Shown here: piece by piece, positions 35,454 through 44,026 of the stretch
Layout of the letters: each line of letters begins with the position of its first letter
Position numbering within the stretch: the stretch's first letter is position 1
Assembly: GCF_002355275.1 (NCBI RefSeq)
Contig: NZ_CP023449.1
Coordinates: 2,520,001 to 2,584,000, forward strand
DNA: 64,000 nt
Origin: Rhizorhabdus dicambivorans
GTDB lineage: Bacteria > Pseudomonadota > Alphaproteobacteria > Sphingomonadales > Sphingomonadaceae
Direction: 5' to 3'
Made by a program: the position numbers and the translations under genes
Notes under the pieces: model-generated
Databases searched by the model: none
Told to the model about the DNA's origin: nothing
Seen by the model: the letters and a program-made list of their open reading frames with translations, nothing else

Positions 35454-36641
35454 ATGGCAGAGGCTCCCGCTTACAGGCAACCGCGCAGTTCATTCCGTAT
35501 CTGGGCCATGGTCGGACTGTCGCTGCTGCTGGCGAACTGCACCGTCGTGCCGAAGGGCAAGCCGGGCCCGGTTGCACCGCCGCCGCCGGTCGAGAAGCCC
35601 GATAGCGGGACGCTGCCGTCGGATCAGGCGCGGCATCGCGTTGCGCTGCTGGTGCCGTTGACCGGTTCGAACGCGGCGGTCGGCCAGTCGATCGCCAATG
35701 CCGCCACCATGGCGCTGATCGATACCGGCAACAAATCGGTGCGGATGACGACTTACGACACCGCCCTGGGCGCCGCCGCTGCCGCCACGCGGGCGCTGGC
35801 TGATGGCAACCGGCTGTTCCTCGGCCCGCTGCTGTCCGAGGATGCCGTCGCGATTGCGGCGGCCGCGCGCAAGGCCGGCGTGCCCGTCATATCCTACTCC
35901 AACGACGCGGCAGTGGCCGGCAACGGGCTTTTCGTGATGGGCTTCTCGCCGGCCCAGTCGATCGACCGCGTGGTCCATTATGCCAAGGGCAAAGGGATCA
36001 AGCGCTTTGCAGCGCTGGTGCCGAGCGGGGTCTACGGCCGCAACGCTTCGACCGCGATCATCCGTTCGGTCGAGAGCGCCGACGCCAATCTGGTTGCGAT
36101 GAAAAGCTACGAGCGCAATGCGAAGTCGCTGCAACGCGCGGTCGCCGATCTCGGCCGCAGCCAGCAGGGCTATGAAGGCGTGCTGATTGCCGACAATGCC
36201 CGGCTCGCGATCAGCGCGGTGCCGCTGATCCGCAGGATGTCGAACCAGCAGGCGCGGGTGCTCGGCACCGAATTATGGGCGGCCGAGCCGAGCGCGCTGA
36301 CATCGCCCGTGCTGGCCGGCGCCTGGTTCGCCAGCGTGTCGGACGCGCGCTATCGCACATTGGCGACCGCCTATCGCCGCCAGTTCGGCAAGGCGCCGTT
36401 CCGGCTTGCCAGCCTGGGCTATGATTCGATGCTGCTGGTGGTGAAGATCGCCCGCGACTGGAAAATGGGGGAGCGCTTCCCCGCCGATCGCCTGCGCGAC
36501 GAGGACGGTTTCGTCGGCGTCGACGGTGCGTTCAGGTTCGGCCCGAATGGCGTGGCGCAGCGCGCGCTGGAAGTGGACGAGGCGAACCCGGCCGGGGTCA
36601 GGAATGTCTCGCCCGCGCCGAGCAATTTCACCGAGCAATAA
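35454..36641 (+). CDS. Penicillin-binding-protein activator LpoA-like lipoprotein
   Basis: 395 residues. An N-terminal membrane segment ends in a lipobox LLLANC, with Cys29 as lipidation site, followed by a Pro/Val-rich linker. The remaining domain resembles the periplasmic-binding-protein-like C-terminal domain of LpoA: HRVALLVPLTGSNAAVGQSI, LFLGPLLSEDAVAIAAAA, PVISYSND and SLGYDSMLLV. LpoA in E. coli is an outer-membrane lipoprotein that activates PBP1A. The N-terminal TPR half of LpoA is absent, as is usual in alphaproteobacteria. The genomic position next to rsmI and yraN supports the assignment. Confidence 0.82.
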   Translation: MAEAPAYRQPRSSFRIWAMVGLSLLLANCTVVPKGKPGPVAPPPPVEKPDSGTLPSDQARHRVALLVPLTGSNAAVGQSIANAATMALIDTGNKSVRMTTYDTALGAAAAATRALADGNRLFLGPLLSEDAVAIAAAARKAGVPVISYSNDAAVAGNGLFVMGFSPAQSIDRVVHYAKGKGIKRFAALVPSGVYGRNASTAIIRSVESADANLVAMKSYERNAKSLQRAVADLGRSQQGYEGVLIADNARLAISAVPLIRRMSNQQARVLGTELWAAEPSALTSPVLAGAWFASVSDARYRTLATAYRRQFGKAPFRLASLGYDSMLLVVKIARDWKMGERFPADRLRDEDGFVGVDGAFRFGPNGVAQRALEVDEANPAGVRNVSPAPSNFTEQ

Positions 36642-36660
36642 AAAAGCGGCCCGAGGCCGC
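36639..36660 (-). terminator. Minus-strand terminator behind the 27-residue ORF
   Basis: GCGGCC (36646-36651) pairs with GGCCGC (36655-36660). On the minus strand the stem is followed by six T residues. There is no T-run in the plus direction, so it ends a leftward transcript, presumably the small ORF. The T-run overlaps the lpoA-like stop codon. Confidence 0.6.
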
Positions 36661-36720
36661 CGAAAGATCCGATCGCTCGCCCGGGCGCCGCATGAGTGCG
36701 GCGTCCGGTGCGTGCGATGG

Positions 36721-36804
36721 TTAGAGCGCGAAGACCAGGCTGACGGCCAGAGTCTGCGCTGCGACTGCGAAGAACAGCGAGGTCGCTCCTTCAAAGTACC
36801 GCAT
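36721..36804 (-). CDS. Possible 27-residue membrane peptide
   Basis: The frame encodes MRYFEGATSLFFAVAAQTLA plus VSLVFAL. The C-terminal 20 residues are hydrophobic and could span or dip into the membrane. AGGGG lies 7 bases before the ATG. A minus-strand terminator follows 60 bases after the stop, and a structured leader precedes it. Together these suggest a real transcript. I recognise no family. It is too short for normal gene calling and could instead be part of a small RNA. Confidence 0.5.
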   Translation of the reverse strand: MRYFEGATSLFFAVAAQTLAVSLVFAL

Positions 36805-36812
36805 GATATACC

Positions 36813-36879
36813 CCTGCGAATAAATGTTTCTTGTGCATCGCATCGTTGTTGTGCGATGCAGCAATATTTACTTCGCAGG
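36813..36879 (-). promoter_or_regulatory. Long hairpin leader overlapping the ribosome site of the small ORF
   Basis: Outer arms 36813-36824 and 36867-36879 pair over 12 bp with one bulge. An inner stem of 9 bp (36834-36842 with 36852-36860, containing GCATCGCA and TGCGATGC) closes a 9-base loop. On the minus strand the last three bases of the outer arm belong to the Shine-Dalgarno AGGGG. The A/U-rich lower part could melt with temperature or ligand. An RNA thermometer is one possibility. Confidence 0.45.
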
Positions 36880-36960
36880 TGCGGCAAGGGCAATTTCGCA
36901 ATCAGCCTTTACGGTTGCGCCAAATGCAATCGTTAAAGTGCATTTTACTGAACCGCCTGC

Positions 36961-38157
36961 TCAGACGGCGATGATTTCGGGCAGGATGGCGTCCAGCAGC
37001 AGCATGCCGGCTTCCTCCACGCGCACCCTGTCGCCGCTCCGGGCGATCAGCGCCTGCCGTTCCAGGCGGGCGAGCGCCGGCTGTGACAGAAGCTGCTGCA
37101 CCGCAATGCCGCTGATAGCGGCGATCCGGGCGAGGTCGACGCCTTCGGTCAGCCGCAGCCCCATCAGCAGCGCTTCCTGGGCGCGGGCTTCGGCGGGCAG
37201 GGTGTCCTCCTGCTCGATGCCGTGGCCATTGGCGTCGACCCGCGCCAGCCAGTTCTCCGGCTTCTTTCGGCGCACCGTCGCCAAGCCGCCGCGCCGGCCA
37301 TGCGCGCCCGGCCCGATCCCGGCATAGCTGCCATAGCGCCAATAGGTCAGGTTGTGCCGGCTCTCGGCTCCGGGCCGGGCGTGGTTCGATATCTCATAGG
37401 CGGGCAGCCCGGCGGATGCGGTGATCGCGCGGGTCCGCTCGAACAGTTCGGCGGCCAGATCCGGATCGAGTGGGGCCAGTTCGCCCTTGGCGAAGCGGGC
37501 GGCGAACTGCGTGCCCGGTTCGATGGTGAGCTGATAGAGCGAGAGATGCTCGGTCCCGAAGCCGAGTGCGCGGCGCAGTTCGGTTTCCCAGGCCTCCGGG
37601 GTCTGATCGGGCAGCGCATAGATCAGGTCGAAGCTGACCCGCGCGAAGGCGGCCTGGGCGGTATCGAGCGCGGCCAGTCCCTCGCGCACGTCATGCGCGC
37701 GGCCCAGCCAGTGCAGCATCATATCGTCGAGCGCCTGGAGGCCCAGCGAAATGCGGTTGACCCCGGCCTTCGCGATGTCGCCGAAGCGTGCCGCCTCGAC
37801 CGAGGAGGGATTGGCCTCCAGCGTGATCTCGATGCCGGGATCGACCGCCCAATGCCCGGCGGCGGCGTCGATCAGGGCGGCGACCGTCCCGGGCGGCATC
37901 AGCGACGGCGTGCCGCCGCCGACGAAGATCGAAGTCAACCGGCGGCCCGGCAGCTGTTCCGCCTCATAAGCGAGGTCCTTGAGCAGCGCGGCGCGCCATG
38001 CGGCCTGGTCCACGCTTTCGCGGACATGGCTGTTGAAGTCGCAATAGGGGCATTTCGAGACGCAGAACGGCCAGTGGATGTAGAGCGCGATCTCTCCCTC
38101 CCTTTCAAGGGAGGGGGCCGGGGGGTGGGTGGCGAGCGGCAGCGAGCTATCCTGCAT
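36961..38157 (-). CDS. hemW: HemW-like radical SAM protein
   Basis: 398 residues. The radical SAM cluster motif is CVSKCPYC (Cys32, Cys36, Cys39) after IALYIHWPF. Downstream segments TSIFVGGGTPSLM, GVNRISLGLQALDDMML and RHNLTYWRYGSYAGIGPGA are typical of HemW, a heme chaperone related to coproporphyrinogen III dehydrogenase HemN. The additional cysteine of true HemN after the cluster motif (CxxxCxxCxC) is replaced by Asp here, supporting HemW. The first 22 residues (MQDSS to LEREGE) are encoded by part of an intergenic repeat, so either the N-terminus was built from that repeat or the true start is nearer the domain. Confidence 0.88.
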   Translation of the reverse strand: MQDSSLPLATHPPAPSLEREGEIALYIHWPFCVSKCPYCDFNSHVRESVDQAAWRAALLKDLAYEAEQLPGRRLTSIFVGGGTPSLMPPGTVAALIDAAAGHWAVDPGIEITLEANPSSVEAARFGDIAKAGVNRISLGLQALDDMMLHWLGRAHDVREGLAALDTAQAAFARVSFDLIYALPDQTPEAWETELRRALGFGTEHLSLYQLTIEPGTQFAARFAKGELAPLDPDLAAELFERTRAITASAGLPAYEISNHARPGAESRHNLTYWRYGSYAGIGPGAHGRRGGLATVRRKKPENWLARVDANGHGIEQEDTLPAEARAQEALLMGLRLTEGVDLARIAAISGIAVQQLLSQPALARLERQALIARSGDRVRVEEAGMLLLDAILPEIIAV

Positions 38158-38210
38158 ATCGTCTCCCGCGCCTCACCCACCCTTCAATCCCCTCCCTTGA
38201 AAGGGAGGGG
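38095..38210. repeat. Inverted pair of REP-like units overlapping the hemW 5' end
   Basis: A C/T-rich to G-rich hairpin unit (38095-38130, with CCCTTTCAAGGG) is repeated in inverted orientation at 38174-38210 (with CCCTTGAAAGGG). The left unit lies inside the annotated hemW coding region. Confidence 0.7.
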
Positions 38211-38213
38211 AGG

Positions 38214-38852
38214 TCAGAAAACCGCGCTCACCAGCTTTGCGAAGGCGTCCGCCCGGTGGCTCATTGCGTGCTTCGCCTTGGGCTCCATCTCGCCGAAGCT
38301 GATGCCATGGCCCAGGGGCTGGAAGATCGGATCATAGCCGAAGCCCCGGTTGCCGCGCGGCGGCCAGGTGATGATCCCGTCGACCCGCCCCTCGAAGCTC
38401 TCGATATGGCCGTCCGGCCAGGCGAGCGCCAGTGCGCAGACGAAATGGGCGTCATGCCCGGCCCCTTCGCCGGCTTCCTGCATGCGGGCGTGGACGCGAC
38501 GCATTCCTTCCATGAAGTCGCGGCTGCCGTCCTCCAGCTCGGCCCAGCGTGCCGAGAAGATGCCGGGCTCGCCGCCCAGCGCTTCGACGCACAGGCCGCT
38601 GTCGTCGGCGAGCGCGGGCAGGCCGGTCAGGTCGGCCGAGAAGCGCGCCTTCAGCTCGGCATTGGCGACGAAGCTGGTGCCGGTCTCCTCGGGCTCGGGC
38701 ACGCCCAGCGCGCCGGCGGAGACCGTATCGATCCCGTAGGGCGCCAGCAGTTCGCCGATTTCCCTGAGCTTGCCCTTGTTATGGCTGGCGATGACGAGCT
38801 TGCCCGGCCCGAGCTTGCGGTGGAGCAGGCCGTGCGAGTCTCGCTCTGTCAC
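38214..38852 (-). CDS. rdgB: Non-canonical purine NTP pyrophosphatase
   Basis: 212 residues. RdgB hydrolyses ITP, XTP and dITP to the monophosphate, keeping deaminated purines out of DNA. The N-terminal [14 protein letters not shown] motif, the [16 protein letters not shown] active-site loop and [14 protein letters not shown] are diagnostic, and the C-terminal [11 protein letters not shown] ends the family profile. The ATG overlaps the rph stop as ATGA, forming an rph-rdgB pair found in many bacteria. Confidence 0.95.
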   Translation of the reverse strand: MTERDSHGLLHRKLGPGKLVIASHNKGKLREIGELLAPYGIDTVSAGALGVPEPEETGTSFVANAELKARFSADLTGLPALADDSGLCVEALGGEPGIFSARWAELEDGSRDFMEGMRRVHARMQEAGEGAGHDAHFVCALALAWPDGHIESFEGRVDGIITWPPRGNRGFGYDPIFQPLGHGISFGEMEPKAKHAMSHRADAFAKLVSAVF

Positions 38853-39565
38853 CGGCCGACGGCCTTGCGCTGCGCGGCGAATATCTCGCCGCAGCCGATG
38901 CGGGCCAGGCGGAGCAGTCTCAGCAAGGCTTCCTCGTCATAGGTCGCGCCCTCAGCGGTCGCCTGCGCCTCGGCGATGTTGCCATTGTCGAGCAGCACGA
39001 AATTGGCGTCGGCATGCGCGCTCGAATCCTCGATATAATCGAGGTCGAGCACCGGGGTTCCCTCATGGATGCCGCAGGAGACCGCCGCGACCTGCGCGGT
39101 GATAGGGTCCTCGGCGATCGCGCCCGACGCGATCAGCTTGTCGACTGCCAGACGCAGCGCCACCCAGCCGCCCGATATCGATGCGGTGCGGGTGCCGCCA
39201 TCGGCCTGGATCACGTCGCAGTCGATCACGATCTGGCGCTCGCCGAGCTTGGCCATGTCGACCACCGCGCGCAGCGAGCGGCCGATCAGGCGCTGGATTT
39301 CCTGGGTGCGGCCCGATTGCTTGCCCTTGGCCGCCTCGCGGCTGCTGCGCGTGTGGGTGGCGCGGGGCAGCATGCCATATTCGGCGGTGACCCAGCCCTG
39401 GCCTTTGCCGCGCAGGAAGGGCGGCACCTTCTCCTCGACCGAAGCGGTGACGAGCACCTTGGTGTCGCCGAAGCTGATGAGCACGGAGCCCTCGGCATGG
39501 GCGGTGTAGCCGGTTTCGATGCTGATCGCCCGCATCTGATCGGGCGTGCGGCCGGATGGGCGCAT
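38849..39565 (-). CDS. rph: Ribonuclease PH
   Basis: 238 residues, typical length. The N-terminal [14 protein letters not shown], the phosphate-site region [20 protein letters not shown] and [20 protein letters not shown] are standard for RNase PH, a phosphorolytic 3'-5' exonuclease that trims tRNA 3' ends. It diverges from hrcA and is coupled to rdgB by a 4-base overlap. Confidence 0.96.
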   Translation of the reverse strand: MRPSGRTPDQMRAISIETGYTAHAEGSVLISFGDTKVLVTASVEEKVPPFLRGKGQGWVTAEYGMLPRATHTRSSREAAKGKQSGRTQEIQRLIGRSLRAVVDMAKLGERQIVIDCDVIQADGGTRTASISGGWVALRLAVDKLIASGAIAEDPITAQVAAVSCGIHEGTPVLDLDYIEDSSAHADANFVLLDNGNIAEAQATAEGATYDEEALLRLLRLARIGCGEIFAAQRKAVGR

Positions 39566-39677
39566 GGATGTTCCTCTTTGCTGTGTGGCGGGTTCCTTAG
39601 GCGTGCCGGTCGCAAGTTGGAAGCCTGTTGAGCAGGCGGCATCGCTTCACTATCTCTGGGGCGTGAACGTATCGCCC

Positions 39678-40706
39678 ATGTCCGAAATGTCGAGCCGCGC
39701 CCGCGAGGTGTTCCGCGTCGTCGTCGAAAGCTATCTCGGCACGGGGCAGCCTGTCGGGTCGCGCACCATCTCCAAGCTGGCCGGGCTGAACCTGTCGCCC
39801 GCCTCGATCCGCAACGTGATGCAGGACCTGGAGGAGCTGGGCCTGCTCGCCGCGCCGCACACCTCGGCCGGGCGGATGCCGACCCAGACGGGCCTGCGGC
39901 TGTTCGTGGACGGCATGATGCAGACCGCCGAGCCTTCGCCCGAGGAGCGTGCCGCGATCGAGGCGCGCGCCGCGCGCGGCGGGCCGATCGAGGAGGCGCT
40001 GGCGCAGACCAGTGCGGTCCTGTCGGGCCTGTCGGCCTGCGCCGGCATCGTGCTGGTGCCGCCGCACGAAATGGTGCTGCGCCAGTTCAGCTTCGTGCCG
40101 CTGTCGCGCGAGCAGGCGGTGGCGGTGCTGGTCGGCCAGGACGGCAGCGTCGAGAACCGCGTGGTGGACATTCCGGCCGATGTCCCGCCCTCGGCGCTGG
40201 TCGAGGCCGGCAATTTCATCAGCGATCGGCTCGCCGGTCTCACCCTGAGCGAGGCGAAGGCCCGGATCGAGGCCGAACTGGGCAAGGGGCGTGCCGCGCT
40301 CGACGCTGCTGCAGCTTCGCTGGTGGCGCAGGGGCTGGCGGTCTGGTCGCAGGACGGCAGCGCGCGGCCCGTGCTGATCGTGCGCGGCCAGGCCAATCTG
40401 ATCGACCCCGGCGCCGTCGCCGATCTGGAGCGGGTTCGCCAGCTGCTCGATGAGATCGAGGGCAAGGAGGAGATCGCCCGGCTGCTCGACAGCGCGCGGG
40501 GCGGGCAGGGGATCAAGATCTTCATCGGCGCGGAGAACAAGCTGTTCTCGCTGTCGGGCTCATCGGTAATCGCCGCGCCCTATCGTGGCGGCGACGGGCG
40601 CGTCGTCGGCGTCGTCGGCGTGATCGGGCCGACCCGGCTCAACTATGCGCGGATCGTGCCAATGGTCGATTTCACCGCCCAGGCGCTGACCCGGATGATG
40701 ACGTAG
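39678..40706 (+). CDS. hrcA: Heat-inducible transcription repressor HrcA
   Basis: 342 residues. The N-terminal winged helix contains VVVESYLGTGQPVGSRTISK and SPASIRNVMQDLEELGLL, and the wing ends HTSAGRMPTQTGLRLFVD. The rest is the GAF-like dimerisation domain with IKIFIGAENKLFSLSGSSVI. HrcA binds CIRCE elements and represses groE or dnaK operons. No CIRCE copy or grpE gene is visible nearby. The ATG at 39678 gives the usual length, and a GTG at 39663 is an alternative. A possible promoter TTGAGC / TATCTC sits at 39628-39656. Confidence 0.92.
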   Translation: MSEMSSRAREVFRVVVESYLGTGQPVGSRTISKLAGLNLSPASIRNVMQDLEELGLLAAPHTSAGRMPTQTGLRLFVDGMMQTAEPSPEERAAIEARAARGGPIEEALAQTSAVLSGLSACAGIVLVPPHEMVLRQFSFVPLSREQAVAVLVGQDGSVENRVVDIPADVPPSALVEAGNFISDRLAGLTLSEAKARIEAELGKGRAALDAAAASLVAQGLAVWSQDGSARPVLIVRGQANLIDPGAVADLERVRQLLDEIEGKEEIARLLDSARGGQGIKIFIGAENKLFSLSGSSVIAAPYRGGDGRVVGVVGVIGPTRLNYARIVPMVDFTAQALTRMMT

Positions 40707-40715
40707 CTTTCCGGC

Positions 40716-40911
40716 GTCATTCCCGCCCTTCGACTGCCTGCAAGGCAGGCGCTCAGGATAAACTTCGGCTACATGCCGAAGGCGGGAATCCATATTCTCT
40801 GAAGCTCGAACCTCTTGGGCGAAGGGGTTATGGATCCCCGCATCCGCGAGGATGACGAATGTTGGGCGCGGACGCTTGGTACGCGAAGGCCCTGCTTTCG
40901 CTGGAATGACG
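40716..40911. repeat. Compound intergenic REP-like element
   Basis: GTCATTCCCGCC at 40716 is mirrored by GGCGGGAATCCAT near 40780, with an inserted block containing TGCCTGCAAGGCAGGCG. A second unit with ATGGATCCCCGCATCCGCGAGGATGAC, reading onward to GGAATGAC, follows. The element fills the space between the convergent hrcA and PilZ genes. Confidence 0.65.
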
Positions 40912-40926
40912 GCAATCCGATTGTTT

Positions 40927-41247
40927 TCAGCGGTCGTTGTTGGGGCCGCTCTTCGAGACGAGGCCGAGCACCTCATCCTCGCTGATCATCTCTTCGAACT
41001 GGACGCCGAAGCGGTTGCCCTCGACCCAGCGGACCACGCCGGGCACATCGAAATTCTGCCGTTCGAGCAGCAGCCGGCAGCCGACCGGCGGCGGTGGCGA
41101 GGCGCTGAGCATCGCGCCGCCCTGCGACACGTCGAGCAGCACGCCATTCGCCTCGCCATGGACCGAGTAGAAGGTGGCGGCAAGCATGATGCGGTGGCGG
41201 CCATAGCGGCGCGCATCTTCGTTTTGCTGTTCACCGGCGAAGGCCAT
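40927..41247 (-). CDS. PilZ-domain protein, probable c-di-GMP receptor
   Basis: 106 residues from the ATG at 41247. The c-di-GMP-binding PilZ elements are present: an Arg-rich RRYGRHR (RxxxR) and, about 25 residues later, DVSQGGAML ([D/N]xSxxG). A small beta-barrel follows (VGCRLLLERQNFDVPGVVRW). A TTG start at 41289 has a better ribosome site (GGGGA) and would add 14 residues, so the start is uncertain. A diguanylate cyclase is encoded at 57383, but the two genes are not adjacent. Confidence 0.85.
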   Translation of the reverse strand: MAFAGEQQNEDARRYGRHRIMLAATFYSVHGEANGVLLDVSQGGAMLSASPPPPVGCRLLLERQNFDVPGVVRWVEGNRFGVQFEEMISEDEVLGLVSKSGPNNDR

Positions 41248-41378
41248 GGGCGTCCATTTCCCAGAATCAGACTCGTTGCGACGCGGCAATCATCCCCGAT
41301 TATCGCTAACAAACCCCTAAGAGCAGAAGTGAACGGTGGATTTTCCGTAGCGCCACCGGTCGTGCTAGGCTGTGCCGC

Positions 41379-42218
41379 ATGAGCGACGGCGAAGCAGGCG
41401 GGCAGGCCCCGCGCGGCGGCGATCTGGTGCGTCGACACCGGCTCTCGACCCGCATCTGGCACTGGATCAATGCCCTCACCATCTTCGTGATGCTGATGAG
41501 CGGGCTGATGATCTTCAACGCCCACCCACGACTCTACTGGGGTCAATATGGCGCGAACCATGACCGTGCCTGGCTGCAGATCGGATCGATCGGCGATCGC
41601 GGCATCGTCCAGATCGGCGACACCCGTTTCGACAGCACCGGCCTGCTCGGCCTGTGGAAGGATCGCGACGGTGTCGTGAGGCGCAAGGCCTTCCCCTGGT
41701 GGGCCACGATCCCGTCGAGCTACAGCCTCGCCGACGCGCGGCTCTGGCATTTCTTCTTTGCCTGGGTGCTGGCGATCGGTGCCGTAGCCTATGCCGCGAT
41801 CGGGCTGGTCAATCGCCATATCCAGCGCGATCTGCTGCCGCGCCGGGGCGAACTGCACCCGCGCCATATCTGGCATGACGTCAAGGCGCACGCCCGGCTG
41901 CGCTTCCCCACAGGGGCTGCGGCCTTGCGCTACAACATCCTCCAGAAGCTCGCCTATCTGGCCGTCATCTTCGGGCTCATCCCGCTGGTGATCCTGACCG
42001 GGCTGACCATGTCGCCCGGCGTCAATGCCGCCTGGCCGTGGCTGCTCGATCTGTTCGGCGGGCGGCAGTCGGCCCGGTCGATCCATTTCCTCTGCGCGGC
42101 CGGCTTCGCGCTGTTCATCCTCGTCCATCTGCTGATGGTGCTGCTCGCGGGGCCCTTCAACGAGGTCCGCTCGATGGTCACGGGCAGATACCGGCTTCCG
42201 AAGGAGCGTGCGGAATGA
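41379..42218 (+). CDS. Cytochrome b561-type membrane subunit of a molybdoenzyme
   Basis: 279 residues, four membrane helices. Heme-b histidines are likely in RIWHWINALTIFV near the N-terminus, in the region LWHFFFAWVLAIG, and in IHFLCAAGFALFILVHLLMV near the end. The family is the cytochrome b/b6-like subunit that links formate, hydrogen or molybdopterin enzymes to the quinone pool. Its stop overlaps the start of the molybdopterin gene (ATGA), so the two proteins form one enzyme. Electron direction is unknown. Confidence 0.85.
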   Translation: MSDGEAGGQAPRGGDLVRRHRLSTRIWHWINALTIFVMLMSGLMIFNAHPRLYWGQYGANHDRAWLQIGSIGDRGIVQIGDTRFDSTGLLGLWKDRDGVVRRKAFPWWATIPSSYSLADARLWHFFFAWVLAIGAVAYAAIGLVNRHIQRDLLPRRGELHPRHIWHDVKAHARLRFPTGAAALRYNILQKLAYLAVIFGLIPLVILTGLTMSPGVNAAWPWLLDLFGGRQSARSIHFLCAAGFALFILVHLLMVLLAGPFNEVRSMVTGRYRLPKERAE

Positions 42219-42970
42219 TCACACGACGCGGCCTGATCGGATCGCTGGCGGCGGGCGCGGGCGGGTTGCTGCTCTCGGGCTGCAACAGGATCAATGCCAA
42301 TCCCGGCGTGCGCTCGCTGCTCCAGAGCGCCGAGGGGCTGACGATGCGCGCCCAGCGGATCATCGCCGACCGCAGCGCGCCCGCCCGCGAATATGGCTTG
42401 GCCGATCTGTCGCCGGTGTTCCGCGCCAACGGCACGCGCCAGCCCGCCGGCGCCGATTATGAGGCGCACCGGCTTGCCGGCTTCGCCGACTGGCGGCTCC
42501 TCGTCGACGGTCTGGTGGCGCGGCCGCTGTCGCTGTCGATGGCGCAGATCCGCTCGATGCCGCAGCGGACGCAGATCACCCGCCATGACTGCGTCGAGGG
42601 CTGGAGCGCGATCGGGCAATGGACCGGCGTCCCGCTCCATAGGCTCCTCGACGCCGCCGGGCTGCGGAGCAATGCGCGCTACCTGATCTTCCACTGTGCC
42701 GACCGCTACGCGCAGGCCGATTATTATGAGAGCATCGACCTGATCGACGCCTTCCACCCGCAGACCATCCTCGCCTGGGGGCTGAACCGGCAGCTCCTGC
42801 CGGTGGGCAACGGCGCGCCGCTGCGCCTCAGGGTCGAACGGCAGCTCGGCTACAAGCACGCCAAATATGTCCGGCGGATCGAGGCGGTCGATAGCCTCGC
42901 CTCCATCGGCCGCGGCAAGGGCGGCTATTGGGAGGATTATCACGATTATGCCTGGTATGCGGGGATTTAG
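42215..42970 (+). CDS. Sulfite-oxidase-type molybdopterin oxidoreductase, Tat-exported lipoprotein
   Basis: 251 residues. The N-terminus ITRRGLIGSL is a twin-arginine signal and continues into LLLSGC, so Cys23 is a likely lipidation site. The oxidoreductase fold includes TRHDCVEGWSAIGQWTGVPL, with Cys126 as the probable molybdenum ligand, and the C-terminal VERQLGYKHAKYVRRIEAVD. This resembles MsrP/YedY and other sulfite-oxidase-like proteins that work on the periplasmic side. The partner here is a cytochrome b561-type protein, not MsrQ. The substrate (sulfoxide, sulfite or other) cannot be inferred. Confidence 0.88.
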   Translation: MITRRGLIGSLAAGAGGLLLSGCNRINANPGVRSLLQSAEGLTMRAQRIIADRSAPAREYGLADLSPVFRANGTRQPAGADYEAHRLAGFADWRLLVDGLVARPLSLSMAQIRSMPQRTQITRHDCVEGWSAIGQWTGVPLHRLLDAAGLRSNARYLIFHCADRYAQADYYESIDLIDAFHPQTILAWGLNRQLLPVGNGAPLRLRVERQLGYKHAKYVRRIEAVDSLASIGRGKGGYWEDYHDYAWYAGI

Positions 42971-42990
42971 ACGGGCTTTCGACCCCATGC

Positions 42991-43084
42991 CGTCATCCTG
43001 ACGGAAGTCAGGATCCAGACGCGCAGCCAACCTCTTCTGCCGGAGCGTTGCGGTAATGGATGCTGAATCGAGTTCAGCATGACG
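42991..43084. repeat. Intergenic REP-like element
   Basis: CGTCATCCTGACGGAAGTCAGGATCC at the left and GGATGCTGAATCGAGTTCAGCATGACG at the right form an inverted pair of hairpin units between convergent genes. Confidence 0.6.
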
Positions 43085-43086
43085 CG

Positions 43087-44013
43087 TCAGGCGCGGGGGC
43101 GCCTGCTCTCGATCAGGGTGAACAGGCCCACGCCGCCGACCACCAGCGCGGTTCCGGCGGCCTCGGGCCATCCGAACGGCTCGCCGAGGATCAGGATCGC
43201 CAGCACGATCGTCACCAGCGGGCTGACCGTCGAGATGATCGCGGTGCCCTGCGCGCCGATCCGGGCGGTGCCGGCGGACATCATGAAGGTGGGGACGACT
43301 GTCGAGAAGAGGGCTAGCGCCGCCATCAGGCTCCAGGCGGGCAATGGCGCCGGAGGAATGGCGATCCCCTGCGCGAGAAGATATTGTGCGATCAGCGTGG
43401 TGCTGGCCGTGCTCATCGCGATCGCGGTGAACAGGGCGGGGCCGCAGCGCAGGATCAGCTCGCGGGCAAAGAGCTGGTAGAGCGCGAAGAACGCCGCCGC
43501 GCACAGCACCAGCGCCGCGCCGCCCAGCATCGCGGGGGTCAGCCGGGCGGGATCGGCGCCGAACATCAGGATCAGCCCCGCATAGCTGAGACCCGCGCCG
43601 GCCAGCGCATGGGCGCGCATCCGGTGCCGGAACAGCAGCCGGCCGAACAGCAGCACCATGAAGGGATAGGTGAACAGGATCAGCCGCTCGGTCTGCGCCT
43701 CCAGCGTCTGAAGTCCCTCGAAATCGAGCCAGGAGGAGAGGTGATAGCCGAGGATGCCGACCAGCGCGGCGAGCCCGATGCTCTTCGCATTCGGGCGCCT
43801 GTCCACCGGGCGGCGGCGCCATTCGACGATGCCGACCGCAAGGAACACCGGCAGCGACAGCGCCATCCGCACGGCCAGCAATGCGGTGGTGTCCACCTGA
43901 TAGGCGTAGATCAGCTTGATCAGCACCCCCTTGATCGCGAACAGCATCGCGCCGACCGCGGAGAGCGCGAAGCCGGTCAGCCGCCAGGAGGCGGAGTGGG
44001 ATTGAGAGGACAT
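43087..44013 (-). CDS. EamA/DMT-family drug/metabolite transporter
   Basis: 308 residues with ten hydrophobic helices in two EamA repeats. Helix starts such as GAMLFAIKGVLIKLIY, LVGILGYHLSSWLDF, VMLLFGRLLF and ATPAMLGGAALVLCAAAFF are typical of DMT permeases such as RhaT/YdcZ-type exporters. The second repeat ends in VVGGVGLFTLIE. The exported compound is unknown. Two repeat elements flank the gene. Confidence 0.85.
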   Translation of the reverse strand: MSSQSHSASWRLTGFALSAVGAMLFAIKGVLIKLIYAYQVDTTALLAVRMALSLPVFLAVGIVEWRRRPVDRRPNAKSIGLAALVGILGYHLSSWLDFEGLQTLEAQTERLILFTYPFMVLLFGRLLFRHRMRAHALAGAGLSYAGLILMFGADPARLTPAMLGGAALVLCAAAFFALYQLFARELILRCGPALFTAIAMSTASTTLIAQYLLAQGIAIPPAPLPAWSLMAALALFSTVVPTFMMSAGTARIGAQGTAIISTVSPLVTIVLAILILGEPFGWPEAAGTALVVGGVGLFTLIESRRPRA

Positions 44014-44026
44014 GGCTCGCCTTAAT

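Noticed and set aside
39566-39677. CIRCE element upstream of hrcA
   Set aside because: No TTAGCACTC-N9-GAGTGCTAA-like repeat is present.
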